Shown: piece by piece, positions 35,532 through 45,008 of the stretch
How positions within the stretch are numbered: the stretch's first letter is position 1
Layout of the letters: each line of letters starts with the position of its first letter
Assembly: GCF_023221595.1 (NCBI RefSeq)
Contig: NZ_CP096563.1
Location: 1,904,501 to 1,968,500, forward strand
From: Rhodococcus qingshengii JCM 15477
GTDB lineage: Bacteria > Actinomycetota > Actinomycetes > Mycobacteriales > Mycobacteriaceae
Length of the DNA: 64,000 nucleotides
Direction of reading: 5' to 3'
Notes under the pieces: generated by a model
Database searches by the model: none
Told to the model about the DNA's origin: nothing
Seen by the model: only the letters and a program-made list of their open reading frames with translations
Program-made: the position numbers and the translations under genes

Positions 35532-35792
35532 ATGGGGCAAATTATCGGAACCATCATTTTCGGCGCAGTCATCGGAATCCTGGCTCGTCTCGTACTGCCA
35601 GGTAAGCAGCAGTACGGCATGATCGTGACCGTCGTGCTGGGTATCGCCGGAGCGCTTATCGGGTACTGGGTCTGGGGGGCGATCTCGGACAAGGGCGACA
35701 CGGGTGGAATCGACTGGATCCGCTGGATCATCAGCATCGCCGCGGCGGCCGTGCTCTCGATCGGCTACAGCGCCGTCACTGGCAAGAAATAG
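35532..35792 (+). CDS. GlsB/YeaQ/YmgE family stress-response membrane protein
   Basis: An 86-residue protein with three membrane segments (IIGTIIFGAVIGILARLVLPG, IVTVVLGIAGALIGYWVWG and IRWIISIAAAAVLSIGYSA). The LARLVLPGKQ turn after the first helix matches the transglycosylase-associated protein family. The ATG at 35532 has GAGAGGGG upstream; an upstream ATG at 35502 is less likely. These small membrane proteins are linked to envelope stress in other bacteria, with no known biochemistry. A strong terminator follows 18 bases after the stop. Confidence 0.85.
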   Translation: MGQIIGTIIFGAVIGILARLVLPGKQQYGMIVTVVLGIAGALIGYWVWGAISDKGDTGGIDWIRWIISIAAAAVLSIGYSAVTGKK

Positions 35793-35810
35793 CAAGCCGA
35801 CCCAATTCGA

Positions 35811-35847
35811 GAAGTGCGCCCTCCCGAAGTTCGGGAGGGCGCACTTC
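35811..35847. terminator. Strong intrinsic terminator
   Basis: Two 18-base perfect arms (GAAGTGCGCCCTCCCGAA and its complement) around a single G, immediately followed by TTTTTG. Its symmetry would let it act on both strands between the convergent stress-protein and alarmone-synthetase genes. Confidence 0.85.
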
Positions 35848-35880
35848 TTTTTGTTTGCCCTAGTTGTCCGACCCCAGTTG

Positions 35881-35933
35881 TGAGCGAACGGCACTTTCGT
35901 CGCCTCAGATGCGCCGAAAGGCGCGTTCGCTCA
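35881..35933. repeat. Compound inverted repeat
   Basis: Outer arms TGAGCGAACG (35881-35890) and CGTTCGCTCA (35924-35933) enclose an inner CTTTCG/CGAAAG pair. It lies 34 bases after the terminator and before the convergent gene. It looks like an intergenic repeat (REP-like) or a second terminator for the minus-strand gene. Confidence 0.5.
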
Positions 35934-35950
35934 GGGGAGGGGGACCGAAT

Positions 35951-36697
35951 TCAGAGCGCCCGTCGCTGAAGATGCAGCGCCTCGAGGAACTGCGCCGGCA
36001 GATCCTGCTCGAGGATTTCGTCGTCAGGATGCGGTAGCGCTTTGATTTTGGCGAACTCGTCGTTGAGTCGTTCCATCTTGACGTCCAGGCGGTGTGCCGC
36101 GGCTGCAGCCTCGGTGAGTTCGTCAAGGAGTTCGACGGGAACCTCGCGGTTGTACTTGTAGTAGATCTTGTGTTCGAGGCTCGCCCAGAAATCCATCGCG
36201 ATCGTGCGGATCTGAAGTTCGATCGGTACGTGCCTGACGCGGTCACTCATGAAAACCGGGACCTCGACGATCAAGTGCAAGCTCTTGTAGCCGTTGGGTT
36301 TCGGATCGGCGATGTAGTCCTCGCGCTCGATCACCCGAAGGTCCGTCTGGCTGGTGAGCATCTCGGCGATTCGGTACGTGTCGGAAATGAAGCTGCAGGT
36401 GATACGTACTCCAGCGATGTCGAAGATGTTCTTCGAGATGTCGTCGATCGTCAGCGGGACGTTCAGGCGTTGAGCCTTTCGCAGGATGCTGTCCGGTGAC
36501 TTGACCCGTGACGTGACGTGTTCGATAGGGCTGTACTGATTGATGTGAGTGAACTCGTCCTTGAGGATGTTCACCTTGGTCATAAGTTCGGAGATTCCGA
36601 ATTGGTACAACATCATGAAGCGGGAGAACTCGGTCCGCAGTTCGGCGAAATCGGCCCTGCTGACCCCACTGCTGTCTTCCACGTTCGGCACCCTCAT
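35951..36697 (-). CDS. Small alarmone synthetase (RelA/SpoT synthetase domain only)
   Basis: A 248-residue protein containing just the (p)ppGpp synthetase domain. Conserved segments are IFDIAGVRITCSFISDTYRIAEML, YIADPKPNGYKSLHLIVEVPV and HVPIELQIRTIAMDFWASLEHKIYYKY, with the catalytic Glu in ELQIRT. There is no HD hydrolase, TGS or ACT domain, so it is a stand-alone small alarmone synthetase. An N-terminal helical region and C-terminal helices could form the tetramer typical of the RelQ group, but its exact subtype cannot be settled. No strong ribosome binding site is visible before the ATG. It is convergent with the stress-protein gene. Confidence 0.85.
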   Translation of the reverse strand: MRVPNVEDSSGVSRADFAELRTEFSRFMMLYQFGISELMTKVNILKDEFTHINQYSPIEHVTSRVKSPDSILRKAQRLNVPLTIDDISKNIFDIAGVRITCSFISDTYRIAEMLTSQTDLRVIEREDYIADPKPNGYKSLHLIVEVPVFMSDRVRHVPIELQIRTIAMDFWASLEHKIYYKYNREVPVELLDELTEAAAAAHRLDVKMERLNDEFAKIKALPHPDDEILEQDLPAQFLEALHLQRRAL

Positions 36698-36745
36698 CTG
36701 TTAGCTGGTGTAACCAGTCTGCCACCGATTGTGCCGTGTCCGGTT

Positions 36746-37345
36746 TCAGTGGGTGCGCAGTGCGGCGAGCGTCATATCCCGCAGGACTCGACGCGCGCGT
36801 GCCGGCGAAGCGGGGTTGGCGCTGTGAGGGGTCGAGTTGATCAGACCGAAGGTGGCATGCGCTTTGATTCGTGCGTCCGCCTGATCGAGTTGGGGATCGA
36901 GTTGCTCGAGCACCCCGACCCAGACCTCGACGTACTTGCGCTGCGTCTGGCGTACCTGTCGACGCGCGTCGGCCGGCAAGCTTTCGAGGTCGCGGTCCTG
37001 GATGCGGATCAGGTCCGGCTCGCCCAGTGCGAAGTCGAGGTGGAACTCCACCAGTGCGTCGAGTGCGGCGCTCGGTGAGTCCGCTGCCTCCGCTGCCGCA
37101 GAACCTCCTTCGTGCAGGCGCGTGCTGATGCCGACGAGAAGTTCCACGAGGACGGCGTCCTTGTTCGGAAAGTGCCGGTACACGGCCGGGCCGCTGATAC
37201 CGACGGCCGCGCCGAGGTCTTCGAGTCGCACACTCACGAATCCGCGTTCGGCGATCAACCGTGCGGCGGCGTCCAAGAGCTGACGTCGACGGTCGGCCTT
37301 CATCTGATCGCGTCGCGTCGGAGCTGCTACCTGCTCAGAGGTCAT
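36746..37345 (-). CDS. TetR family regulator of the leucine/itaconate cluster
   Basis: A 199-residue TetR protein. The DNA-binding domain is RRRQLLDAAARLIAERGFVSVRLEDLGAAVGISGPAVYRHFPNKDAVLVELL (residues about 18-69). The C-terminal part fits the TetR ligand-binding fold. It is divergent from accD1 across about 98 bases, like Rv2506 next to the accD1-accA1 genes of M. tuberculosis, so it is likely the local repressor responding to a branched-chain acyl-CoA or similar ligand. GAGAG lies before the ATG. Its ligand is inferred only from neighbours. Confidence 0.83.
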   Translation of the reverse strand: MTSEQVAAPTRRDQMKADRRRQLLDAAARLIAERGFVSVRLEDLGAAVGISGPAVYRHFPNKDAVLVELLVGISTRLHEGGSAAAEAADSPSAALDALVEFHLDFALGEPDLIRIQDRDLESLPADARRQVRQTQRKYVEVWVGVLEQLDPQLDQADARIKAHATFGLINSTPHSANPASPARARRVLRDMTLAALRTH

Positions 37346-37382
37346 TCTCTCGATCTTTCTTCGCTTGTGTTCTGGACAACTC

Positions 37383-37425
37383 AGTTAATCATAGTTAATC
37401 TAGTTTCAGTTATCGAGCATTAACT
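37383..37425 (+). promoter_or_regulatory. Repeated AGTTAAT half-sites between the TetR gene and accD1
   Basis: AGTTAAT occurs at 37383 and 37393 in direct orientation, AGTTAT at 37408 and the inverted ATTAACT at 37419-37425. The cluster sits in the divergent promoter space and is a plausible operator for the adjacent TetR protein. Confidence 0.5.
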
Positions 37426-37443
37426 CATGGCGAAGGCGGCGGG

Positions 37444-39033
37444 ATGACTCCCAGTGGAATCACGCAAGGATCGGGCTACCGGTCCGATCACACCGTTCTG
37501 GTGGACGAACTGAAGAAGAAACTGGCGCAAGCAGCGCTGGGTGGCAACGAGCGCTCTCGCGAGCGTCACGTGAGCAGAGGGAAGTTGCTGCCGCGAGATC
37601 GCGTCGACTCGCTGCTCGACCAGGGCAGCCCCTTCCTCGAGCTGTCCCCACTGGCGGCCAACGGCCTGTACGACGACGAGTGCCCGGGCGCCGGCGTCAT
37701 CACCGGTATCGGCCGTGTGTCGGGTCGCGAGTGCGTCATCGTTGCCAACGACGCGACGGTCAAGGGCGGCACCTACTACCCGATGACGGTGAAGAAGCAC
37801 CTGCGCGCGCAGGAAGTTGCGCTGCAGAACAACCTTCCCTGCATCTACCTCGTCGACTCCGGCGGCGCCTTCCTGCCGCGCCAGGACGAGGTCTTCCCGG
37901 ACCGTGAGCACTTCGGCCGGATCTTCTACAACCAGGCGACCATGAGCGCCAAGGGGATTCCCCAGATCGCCGCAGTTCTCGGTTCATGCACCGCGGGAGG
38001 CGCCTACGTGCCCGCGATGAGCGACGAAGCAGTGATCGTCCGCAACCAGGGCACCATCTTCCTCGGCGGACCGCCGCTCGTGAAGGCTGCCACCGGTGAG
38101 ATCGTGACGGCCGAAGAGCTCGGCGGCGGCGACCTGCACTCCAAGGTTTCCGGCGTCACCGATCACTTGGCCGAGGATGACCGCGACGCACTTCGGATCG
38201 TGCGCAACATCATTGCCACGCTCGGCCCCCGCTCCGAGCGCCCGTGGGACGTCATCTCCACGGTTCCGCCCGTCGCCGATCAGAGCGAGCTGTACGACGT
38301 CGTTCCGACTGATCCCCGTACTCCGTACGACGTGCACGAGGTCATCACCAAGCTCGTTGACGGTGGCGCGTTCCAGGAGTTCAAGGCTGAATACGGCAAG
38401 ACGCTCGTCACCGGTTTCGCCCACATCGAGGGCCACCCGGTCGGCATCATCGCCAACAACGGCGTGCTCTTCGGCGAATCCGCCATGAAGGGAGCACATT
38501 TCATCGAACTGTGCGACAAGCGCAGTGTGCCGCTGCTGTTCCTGCAGAACATCGCAGGCTTCATGGTGGGACGCGACTACGAGGCCGGCGGCATCGCCAA
38601 GCACGGCGCCAAGATGGTCACGGCAGTCGCGTGTGCACGGGTCCCCAAGCTGACAGTCGTCATCGGCGGCTCGTACGGCGCCGGCAACTACTCCATGTGT
38701 GGACGCGCGTATTCACCTCGCTTCCTGTGGATGTGGCCGAACGCGCGCATCTCGGTCATGGGCGGCGAGCAGGCCGCGTCGGTGCTCTCGACGGTTCGTA
38801 GTGACCAGCTCGACAGCGCGGGTAATCCGTGGTCGGCCGAGGACGAAGAATCCTTCAAGGCGCCGATCCGCGAGCAGTACGAGGCTCAGGGCAATCCGTA
38901 CTACTCCACTGCGCGGCTGTGGGATGACGGTGTCATCGATCCCGCAGATACCAGAACTGTTCTCGGCCTGGCCCTTTCGGTGTGCGCGAACGCGCCGATC
39001 GAGCCGGTCTCCTACGGCGTCTTCCGGATGTGA
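37444..39033 (+). CDS. accD1: Acyl-CoA carboxylase beta (carboxyltransferase) subunit, methylcrotonyl-CoA type
   Basis: The 529-residue carboxyltransferase subunit. It moves carboxyl from biotin to an acyl-CoA. Crotonase-fold segments include [63 protein letters not shown] and [27 protein letters not shown], which provide the oxyanion-hole glycines. The sequence and gene order match AccD1 (3-methylcrotonyl-CoA carboxylase) of M. tuberculosis, the leucine-degradation step. The start codon is 98 bases from the divergent regulator. The biotin-carrying partner follows with its GTG overlapping the stop. Confidence 0.87.
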   Translation: MTPSGITQGSGYRSDHTVLVDELKKKLAQAALGGNERSRERHVSRGKLLPRDRVDSLLDQGSPFLELSPLAANGLYDDECPGAGVITGIGRVSGRECVIVANDATVKGGTYYPMTVKKHLRAQEVALQNNLPCIYLVDSGGAFLPRQDEVFPDREHFGRIFYNQATMSAKGIPQIAAVLGSCTAGGAYVPAMSDEAVIVRNQGTIFLGGPPLVKAATGEIVTAEELGGGDLHSKVSGVTDHLAEDDRDALRIVRNIIATLGPRSERPWDVISTVPPVADQSELYDVVPTDPRTPYDVHEVITKLVDGGAFQEFKAEYGKTLVTGFAHIEGHPVGIIANNGVLFGESAMKGAHFIELCDKRSVPLLFLQNIAGFMVGRDYEAGGIAKHGAKMVTAVACARVPKLTVVIGGSYGAGNYSMCGRAYSPRFLWMWPNARISVMGGEQAASVLSTVRSDQLDSAGNPWSAEDEESFKAPIREQYEAQGNPYYSTARLWDDGVIDPADTRTVLGLALSVCANAPIEPVSYGVFRM

Positions 39034-41078
39034 GCGAAATGACTGAGTTGCGCACTATCGATACTGTTCTCGTGGCCAACCGCGGTGAGATCGCGGTTCG
39101 CGTGATCCGCACGTTGCGTGAGTTGGGAATTCGCAGCGTCGCCGTCTACAGCGACGCCGACGCGAATGCTCGCCACGTCCGCGAGGCCGACACTGCCGTC
39201 AACATCGGACCGGCCGCGGCGCGTGAAAGCTACCTCGTCATCGACAAGGTCATCGACGCTGCCAAGTCCACCGGTGCTCAGGGTATTCACCCCGGTTACG
39301 GCTTCCTGTCGGAGAACTCGGCGTTCTCGGCTGCCTGTGCGGCTGCCGGAATCGCCTTCCTCGGCCCCTCCGAGCACGCCATCGAGGTGATGGGTGACAA
39401 GATCACCGCGAAGAACGCCGTTGCCGCGTTCGACGTACCGGTGGTCCCGGGTATCGCTCGCCCCAATCTGACCGACGAAGAACTGATCGCAGCGGCCGAG
39501 GACATCGGCTACCCGGTGTTGGTCAAGCCTTCGGCCGGCGGAGGCGGCAAGGGAATGCGTCTGGTCGAGGATCCGGCCAATCTGGCCGAGGCTCTTCGCA
39601 GTGCCCGCCGTGAGGCCGCGTCGTCGTTCGGCGACGACACCCTGTTCCTCGAGCGATTCGTCCTGCGGCCCCGGCACATCGAGGTCCAGGTTCTCGCCGA
39701 CCAGCACGGCAACGTCGTTCACCTCGGTGAGCGCGAATGCAGCCTGCAGCGGCGTCACCAGAAGGTCATCGAAGAGGCTCCGTCGCCGCTGCTCGATCAG
39801 GTGACCCGTGACCGGATCGGCGCGGCAGCCTGCAACACCGCTCGAAGCGTCGATTACACCGGCGCCGGCACCGTGGAGTTCATCGTCTCCGCCGACAAGC
39901 CGGACGAGTTCTTCTTCATGGAGATGAATACCCGACTGCAGGTCGAGCATCCCGTCACCGAAATGGTGACCGGACTGGATCTGGTCGAATGGCAGGTCCG
40001 TGTGGCAGCAGGGGAGAAGTTGGCCTTCTCCCAGAGTGACATCACGCTGACCGGGCACGCCATCGAAGCTCGTGTGTACGCGGAGGATCCGGGCCGTGGA
40101 TTCCTGCCGACGGGCGGCCGCGTCGTCGATCTGGTCGAGCCGTCAGGTTCCGGCGTGCGCGTCGATTCCGGACTGCTCGCGGGCACCGTCGTCGGCAGTG
40201 ACTACGACCCGATGCTCAGCAAGGTCATCGCCCACGCTCCCGACCGCGCGGGCGCACTGCGCAAGCTCGATCGCGCACTCGGTGACACCGCAGTGCTCGG
40301 AGTCGTGACCAACATCGAATTCGCACGGTTCCTCCTCGCTGATCCGGATGTGATCGCGGGCAACCTCGACACCGGTCTGCTCGATCGTCGCGTCGAAGAC
40401 TTTGTCGCAGCCGACGCCTCCGACGAGGTGCTCATTGCTGCCGCGGCGTATCGCTGGCTCTCGCGGTGGACAACTTCGGAATCCGTTGATCCCTGGGACG
40501 TCCCGAGTGGGTGGCGCGTCGGAACTCCCGCTCCGACCAGCATCAGGCTCTCCGCCGGCACCCGAACGGCGCACGTTGCGATCGTCGGCGTTCCCGCGGA
40601 TGCAAAGGTCGAGGTCGAAGGTTCACAGCCTCGCGCATTCAGCGCGACCCTGACGGGATCCGAACTGGCGGTGGTGATCGACGGACGTCGACGCACGTTT
40701 GTCGTCGCCCAGACCGATGGCGGTCTGTGGCTGGCAGGCGGCGGAACCTGGCACGTGCGCGAGGTAGCCGAAGTCAGCGTTCGCGGTGAGGACAAGCATG
40801 CCGGTGACGCCGAAATCGCCAGCCCCATGCCCGGTGCCGTCATCGCAGTCAACGTCGAGAACGGCGCGGCAGTGAGCGCGGGACAACCACTCGTCGTGGT
40901 CGAGGCCATGAAGATGGAGCACTCCTTGACGTCCCCGATCGACGGGATCGTGGAAGTGCTTGTCCGTCAGGGCGATCAGGTGATGGTGGATCAGGTTCTG
41001 GCCCGCGTGGTACCTGTCGCGGACGAAGAGACTGCAGAAGTAAAGACCGAGAACACGACGCAGAAGGAAGACGCCTGA
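39030..41078 (+). CDS. accA1: Acyl-CoA carboxylase alpha subunit (biotin carboxylase/BCCP), methylcrotonyl-CoA type
   Basis: A subunit of about 682 residues with biotin carboxylase and carrier domains. [22 protein letters not shown] begins the carboxylase; [14 protein letters not shown] is the ATP-grasp glycine loop; [38 protein letters not shown] and [20 protein letters not shown] are catalytic. The biotin carrier near the C-terminus has EAMKMEHSL with biotin attached to Lys628. GTG 39030 overlaps the accD1 stop; ATG 39039 is an equally possible start. With accD1 it should carboxylate methylcrotonyl-CoA to methylglutaconyl-CoA. Confidence 0.9.
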   Translation: MSEMTELRTIDTVLVANRGEIAVRVIRTLRELGIRSVAVYSDADANARHVREADTAVNIGPAAARESYLVIDKVIDAAKSTGAQGIHPGYGFLSENSAFSAACAAAGIAFLGPSEHAIEVMGDKITAKNAVAAFDVPVVPGIARPNLTDEELIAAAEDIGYPVLVKPSAGGGGKGMRLVEDPANLAEALRSARREAASSFGDDTLFLERFVLRPRHIEVQVLADQHGNVVHLGERECSLQRRHQKVIEEAPSPLLDQVTRDRIGAAACNTARSVDYTGAGTVEFIVSADKPDEFFFMEMNTRLQVEHPVTEMVTGLDLVEWQVRVAAGEKLAFSQSDITLTGHAIEARVYAEDPGRGFLPTGGRVVDLVEPSGSGVRVDSGLLAGTVVGSDYDPMLSKVIAHAPDRAGALRKLDRALGDTAVLGVVTNIEFARFLLADPDVIAGNLDTGLLDRRVEDFVAADASDEVLIAAAAYRWLSRWTTSESVDPWDVPSGWRVGTPAPTSIRLSAGTRTAHVAIVGVPADAKVEVEGSQPRAFSATLTGSELAVVIDGRRRTFVVAQTDGGLWLAGGGTWHVREVAEVSVRGEDKHAGDAEIASPMPGAVIAVNVENGAAVSAGQPLVVVEAMKMEHSLTSPIDGIVEVLVRQGDQVMVDQVLARVVPVADEETAEVKTENTTQKEDA

Positions 41079-42241
41079 TGTCCGATTACCTTGCCACCGG
41101 AGCGCTTCCGGACGAATACCAGCAGCTCGCCAAGACGGTTGCGGATTTCGCGAAGACCGTAGTGGCACCGGTTGCTGCCGAGCACGACGCCAACCACACC
41201 TTCCCGTACGAGGTAGTGGCCGGGATGGCCGACATGGGACTGTTCGGCCTGCCGTTTCCCGAGGAGTACGGCGGAATGGGCGGCGACTACTTCGCACTCT
41301 GCCTGGCGCTCGAAGAGCTGGGCAAGGTCGACCAGAGCGTCGCGATCACTCTCGAAGCTGGTGTGTCCCTTGGTGCCATGCCGATCTACCGTTTCGGTAA
41401 CGAGGCACAGAAGCAGGAGTGGCTTCCGCAGCTCACCAGCGGCAAGTCGTTGGCTGCCTTCGGCCTGACCGAACCCGGTGCGGGTAGCGACGCCGGCGGA
41501 ACCAAGACCACCGCGAAGTTCGACAGCGGTGAGTGGATCATCAACGGCAACAAGCAGTTCATCACCAACTCGGGCACCGACATCACCAAGCTCGTGACGG
41601 TCACCGCGGTCACGGGTGTCAAGGACGGCGGCAAGAAGGAGATCTCGACGATCCTCGTGCCGACCACGACGCCCGGCTTCACGGCCGAACCGGCGTACAA
41701 CAAAGTCGGTTGGAACGCATCCGACACCCATCCGCTCACGTTCGCCGATGTTCGTGTCCCCGAAGAGAATCTGCTCGGTGAGCGCGGCCGCGGCTACGCG
41801 AACTTCCTGCGCATCCTCGACGAAGGCCGCATCGCTATTTCCGCGTTGAGCGTCGGTGCCGCCCAGGGCTGCGTCGACGAGTCGATCAAGTACGCCAAGG
41901 AACGCGAGGCGTTCGGTCGCCCCATCGGACACAACCAGGCCATCGCGTTCAAGATCGCGCGTATGGAGGCTCGTGCCCACGTCGCACGTACCGCGTACTA
42001 CGACGCGGCCGCACTCATGTTGTCGGGCAAGCCGTTCAAGAAGCAGGCCTCTATCGCCAAGCTGATTTCCTCCGAAGCTGCCATGGACAACGCCCGTGAC
42101 GCCACGCAGATCCACGGCGGATACGGCTTCATGAACGAGTACGCCGTCGCGCGCCACTACCGTGACAGCAAGATCCTCGAAATTGGTGAGGGAACGACCG
42201 AGGTGCAGTTGATGCTCATCGCTCGTGAGGCAGGGCTGTGA
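41078..42241 (+). CDS. fadE19: Acyl-CoA dehydrogenase, isovaleryl-CoA type (FadE19-like)
   Basis: A 387-residue FAD acyl-CoA dehydrogenase. GLFGLPFPEEYGGMGGDYFALCLALEELGKVD, AFGLTEPGAGSDAGGTKTTA and the C-terminal DATQIHGGYGFMNEYAVARHYRDSKILEIGEGTTEVQ are family signatures; the Glu in IGEGT is the usual catalytic base. It would remove two hydrogens from isovaleryl-CoA (or another branched acyl-CoA) before the carboxylase step. The gene position corresponds to Rv2500c/fadE19. Start overlaps the accA1 stop by one base (TGATG). The exact chain preference is inferred from context. Confidence 0.87.
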   Translation: MSDYLATGALPDEYQQLAKTVADFAKTVVAPVAAEHDANHTFPYEVVAGMADMGLFGLPFPEEYGGMGGDYFALCLALEELGKVDQSVAITLEAGVSLGAMPIYRFGNEAQKQEWLPQLTSGKSLAAFGLTEPGAGSDAGGTKTTAKFDSGEWIINGNKQFITNSGTDITKLVTVTAVTGVKDGGKKEISTILVPTTTPGFTAEPAYNKVGWNASDTHPLTFADVRVPEENLLGERGRGYANFLRILDEGRIAISALSVGAAQGCVDESIKYAKEREAFGRPIGHNQAIAFKIARMEARAHVARTAYYDAAALMLSGKPFKKQASIAKLISSEAAMDNARDATQIHGGYGFMNEYAVARHYRDSKILEIGEGTTEVQLMLIAREAGL

Positions 42242-42726
42242 CGAACCCCAAGAAGATCACTCAGCGCGGGCTCTGGTTCGAGGAGTTCGAGGTCGGCGCG
42301 ATCTACGAGCATCGCCCAGGCCGGACGGTGACCGAGGCTGACAACGTCCTGTTCACGACTTTGACCATGAACACGCAGGCGTTGCATCTCGATGCCGCGT
42401 ACAGCGAGGACACTCAATTCGGTGTGCGGCTGGTCAATTCGATGTTCACCCTGTCGACCATCGTCGGCCTGTCCGTCGCGCAGTTGACGCAGGGCACCAT
42501 CGTGGCGAACCTCGGTTTCTCCGAGATCAGCTTCCCGAAGCCGCTCTTTCACGGCGACACCTTGTATGCCGAGACGCTCATCGCGGACAAGCGCGAGTCG
42601 AAGAGCCGTCCAGGTGAAGGCATCGTGACGCTCGTGCACACCGGGCGTAACCAGCACGGTGACGTCGTCGCATTGGCCACGCGCAAGACACTGGTGCAAC
42701 TGCGTCCGGCAGAGGTGTCCTCATGA
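42238..42726 (+). CDS. MaoC-like hydratase (methylglutaconyl/itaconyl-CoA hydratase type)
   Basis: A 162-residue hotdog-fold hydratase. RTVTEADNVLFTTLTMNTQALHLDAAYSE gives the catalytic Asp and His region, and SEISFPKPLFHGDTLYAET the second half. Its counterpart in M. tuberculosis, Rv2499c, hydrates itaconyl-CoA and methylglutaconyl-CoA; here it would make hydroxymethylglutaryl-CoA or citramalyl-CoA for the adjacent lyase. GTG 42238 overlaps fadE19 by four bases; the stop overlaps the lyase start. Its length fits a single hotdog domain, so it probably works as a dimer. Confidence 0.85.
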   Translation: MTNPKKITQRGLWFEEFEVGAIYEHRPGRTVTEADNVLFTTLTMNTQALHLDAAYSEDTQFGVRLVNSMFTLSTIVGLSVAQLTQGTIVANLGFSEISFPKPLFHGDTLYAETLIADKRESKSRPGEGIVTLVHTGRNQHGDVVALATRKTLVQLRPAEVSS

Positions 42727-43550
42727 CGTGGACACCGCCGGGGCCGGCGTGGTTGTTCTGCCCGGCGGATCGTCCCGAGCGCTATGCGAAGGCCGCGGCT
42801 GTTGCCGACGTCGTGATCCTCGATCTCGAAGACGGTGTGGCTCCGGCCGACAAGGAAGCCGCACGTGCAGCCCTGATCGACACGCCTCTCGATCCGGAGC
42901 GGACGGTCGTGCGCGTCAATCCGGTCGGTACGCCTGATCACGAACTCGATCTGATCGCGCTGGACGGCACACACTATTCGCGTCTCATGCTGTCCAAGTG
43001 CGAATCGGCCGAGGACGTCCTCTCGCTCGCACCGGCGGACGTGGTTGCGCTCGTCGAGTCCCCGCGAGGAGCCCTCGCCGTGGCCGACATCGCGCTTGCT
43101 GCGAACGCCATCGGTGTCATGTGGGGAGCCGAGGATCTTGTTGCCGGTCTCGGCGGCAACTCGAGCAGGCACCCGAACGGTTCGTACCGCGACGTTGCCA
43201 AGCACGTCCGATCGACGTCTCTCCTGGCCGCGAAGAGCTACGGCCGGTTGGCTGTCGATTCCGTGTACCTCGACATCAAGGACCTCGTCGGCCTGGGCGT
43301 CGAGTCCGCTGATGCCGTCGCAGTCGGCTTCGACGTGAAGGTTGCGATCCATCCGAGTCAGGTCGAGGTCATCCGCGGGGCCTTCGCACCTTCGGAAAAA
43401 GAGATCGACTGGGCCACACGAGTGCTTGCCGCGGTGTCTACTGAACGTGGTGTGTTCGCGTTCGAGGGCAAGATGGTCGACGCTCCCGTTCTTCGGCACG
43501 CCGAGAAGCTTCTTCACCGAGCCGGAATCTTTCAGCAGAAGGAGAACTAA
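42723..43550 (+). CDS. citE: HpcH/HpaI-family CoA-ester lyase (CitE-like)
   Basis: A 275-residue TIM-barrel lyase of the CitE type. LFCPADRPERYAKAAAVADVVILDLEDGVAPADKEAAR contains the metal-binding Glu and the conserved Arg region; VVRVNPVGT, ALVESPRGALAVADIA and VMWGAEDLVAGLGG follow. Rv2498c, its homologue, is established as a bifunctional lyase cleaving citramalyl-CoA (itaconate dissimilation) and (R)-hydroxymethylglutaryl-CoA (leucine breakdown), not citrate. The genes around are the same, so I call this the same enzyme. It has no citrate lyase alpha or gamma partner. ATGA overlap with the hydratase. Confidence 0.87.
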   Translation: MTWTPPGPAWLFCPADRPERYAKAAAVADVVILDLEDGVAPADKEAARAALIDTPLDPERTVVRVNPVGTPDHELDLIALDGTHYSRLMLSKCESAEDVLSLAPADVVALVESPRGALAVADIALAANAIGVMWGAEDLVAGLGGNSSRHPNGSYRDVAKHVRSTSLLAAKSYGRLAVDSVYLDIKDLVGLGVESADAVAVGFDVKVAIHPSQVEVIRGAFAPSEKEIDWATRVLAAVSTERGVFAFEGKMVDAPVLRHAEKLLHRAGIFQQKEN

Positions 43551-43553
43551 CGG

Positions 43554-44309
43554 ATGAGCAAAGTCGTGAATACGGCAGCTGAGGCAGTTGCCGACATCGC
43601 GAGCGGATCCAGGCTCGCAGTGGGCGGCTTCGGGCTGTGCGGTATTCCCGACGCACTGATCGCGGCGATCGCCGACGGCGACGCCACCGATCTCGAGGTG
43701 TTCTCCAACAACTGCGGTGTCGACGACTACGGTCTCGGCATTCTGCTCGGCGCGCACCGGATCGCCAGGGTGACGGCGTCGTACGTGGGGGAGAACAAGG
43801 AGTTCGCGCGCCAGTATCTCGCCGGTGAGCTCGAAGTGGAGTTGACGCCGCAGGGGACGCTGGCCGAGCGGCTGCGAGCAGGCGGTACCGGCATCCCGGC
43901 GTTCTACACTCCGGCCGGCGTCGGCACCCCGATCGCCGAGGGCGGCTTGCCGTGGCGATACAACCCGGACGGTTCGATCGCCGTGGCGTCGCCACCGAAG
44001 GCGACGGCAGTGTTCGGTGGCCGCACGTATGTATTGGAAGAGGCGATCACCGCTGACTTCGCGCTCGTGCACGCGGACTACGGCGACACCGAAGGAAATC
44101 TCGTCTTCAACAAGACGGCGATGAACTTCAACCCGCTTGCTGCCATGGCCGGCCGGATCACCATCGCGCAGGTGGAGAACCTCGTCGAGCCGGGCGACAT
44201 CGACCCCGCGCACGTGCACCTACCTGGAGTGTTCGTCGCGCGGGTCGTGCACACAGGCCCACAGGAGAAGCGGATCGAGAAGCGGACCGTCTCAGGAGGC
44301 ACCAAGTGA
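43554..44309 (+). CDS. scoA: 3-oxoacid CoA-transferase subunit A
   Basis: The 251-residue alpha subunit of succinyl-CoA:3-ketoacid CoA-transferase. [21 protein letters not shown] is the CoA-binding signature, and [46 protein letters not shown] is the conserved core. The transferase moves CoA between succinyl-CoA and acetoacetate (from leucine) or possibly itaconate. AAGGAG precedes the ATG, three bases after citE. The stop overlaps the scoB GTG. Confidence 0.92.
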   Translation: MSKVVNTAAEAVADIASGSRLAVGGFGLCGIPDALIAAIADGDATDLEVFSNNCGVDDYGLGILLGAHRIARVTASYVGENKEFARQYLAGELEVELTPQGTLAERLRAGGTGIPAFYTPAGVGTPIAEGGLPWRYNPDGSIAVASPPKATAVFGGRTYVLEEAITADFALVHADYGDTEGNLVFNKTAMNFNPLAAMAGRITIAQVENLVEPGDIDPAHVHLPGVFVARVVHTGPQEKRIEKRTVSGGTK

Positions 44310-44956
44310 CCAGTGCAGAGGAAACCCGTATCGGTTGGACTCGCCACGAGATGGCCGCTCGCGCTGCCGCCGAGATGCGGCCGGGGGAGTACGTCAACCT
44401 CGGCATCGGCCTGCCGACGCTGATCCCCAGTTACCTGCCCGAGGGCGTCAAGGTGGTCCTCCACAGCGAGAACGGCATCCTCGGTACCGGACCGTATCCG
44501 ACCGATGATCAGGTCGATGCTGACCTCATCAATGCCGGTAAAGAAACCGTCACCGTCAATTCAGGCGCCGCGTTCTTCGACTCGGCTCTCTCCTTCGGCA
44601 TGATCCGCGGTGGTCACATCGACACCGCGGTGCTCGGCGGGATGCAGGTATCGAAGACCGGTGACCTTGCCAACTGGATGGTGCCGGGCAAGATGGTCAA
44701 GGGCATGGGCGGGGCGATGGACCTGGTCCACGGTGCCCGCCGCGTCATCGTCGTGATGGAGCACACCGACCGCGACGGCAATCCCAAGATCGTCGAGGCC
44801 TGCACGCTGCCGCTTACCGGTCAGAGCGTCGTCAACCGGATCATCACCGACCTGGCAGTGCTGGACGTCACCGCGGACGGGCTGCAGCTTGTGGAGCTGG
44901 CTCCAGGGGTCAGCAGCGAGCACCTGAAGAGTGTGACTGGTGTGGGCTTTTCCTGA
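44306..44956 (+). CDS. scoB: 3-oxoacid CoA-transferase subunit B
   Basis: The 216-residue beta subunit. [20 protein letters not shown] and [16 protein letters not shown] include the catalytic Glu (SENGILG) that forms the glutamyl-CoA intermediate; [40 protein letters not shown] is the conserved C-terminal half. It completes the operon: a strong hairpin follows. In the pathway it activates acetoacetate so that the cluster ends in acetyl-CoA. Confidence 0.92.
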   Translation: MTSAEETRIGWTRHEMAARAAAEMRPGEYVNLGIGLPTLIPSYLPEGVKVVLHSENGILGTGPYPTDDQVDADLINAGKETVTVNSGAAFFDSALSFGMIRGGHIDTAVLGGMQVSKTGDLANWMVPGKMVKGMGGAMDLVHGARRVIVVMEHTDRDGNPKIVEACTLPLTGQSVVNRIITDLAVLDVTADGLQLVELAPGVSSEHLKSVTGVGFS

Positions 44957-44975
44957 AGCTTCGTACCGTAAATCG

Positions 44976-45008
44976 AAGAACGCGCCGACCGCTGGTCGGC
45001 GCGTTCTT
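44976..45008 (+). terminator. Intrinsic terminator of the leucine/itaconate operon
   Basis: A 15-bp stem starting AAGAACGCGCCGACC with a 3-base GCT loop ends in TTC. It stands 20 bases after the scoB stop. Confidence 0.8.
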
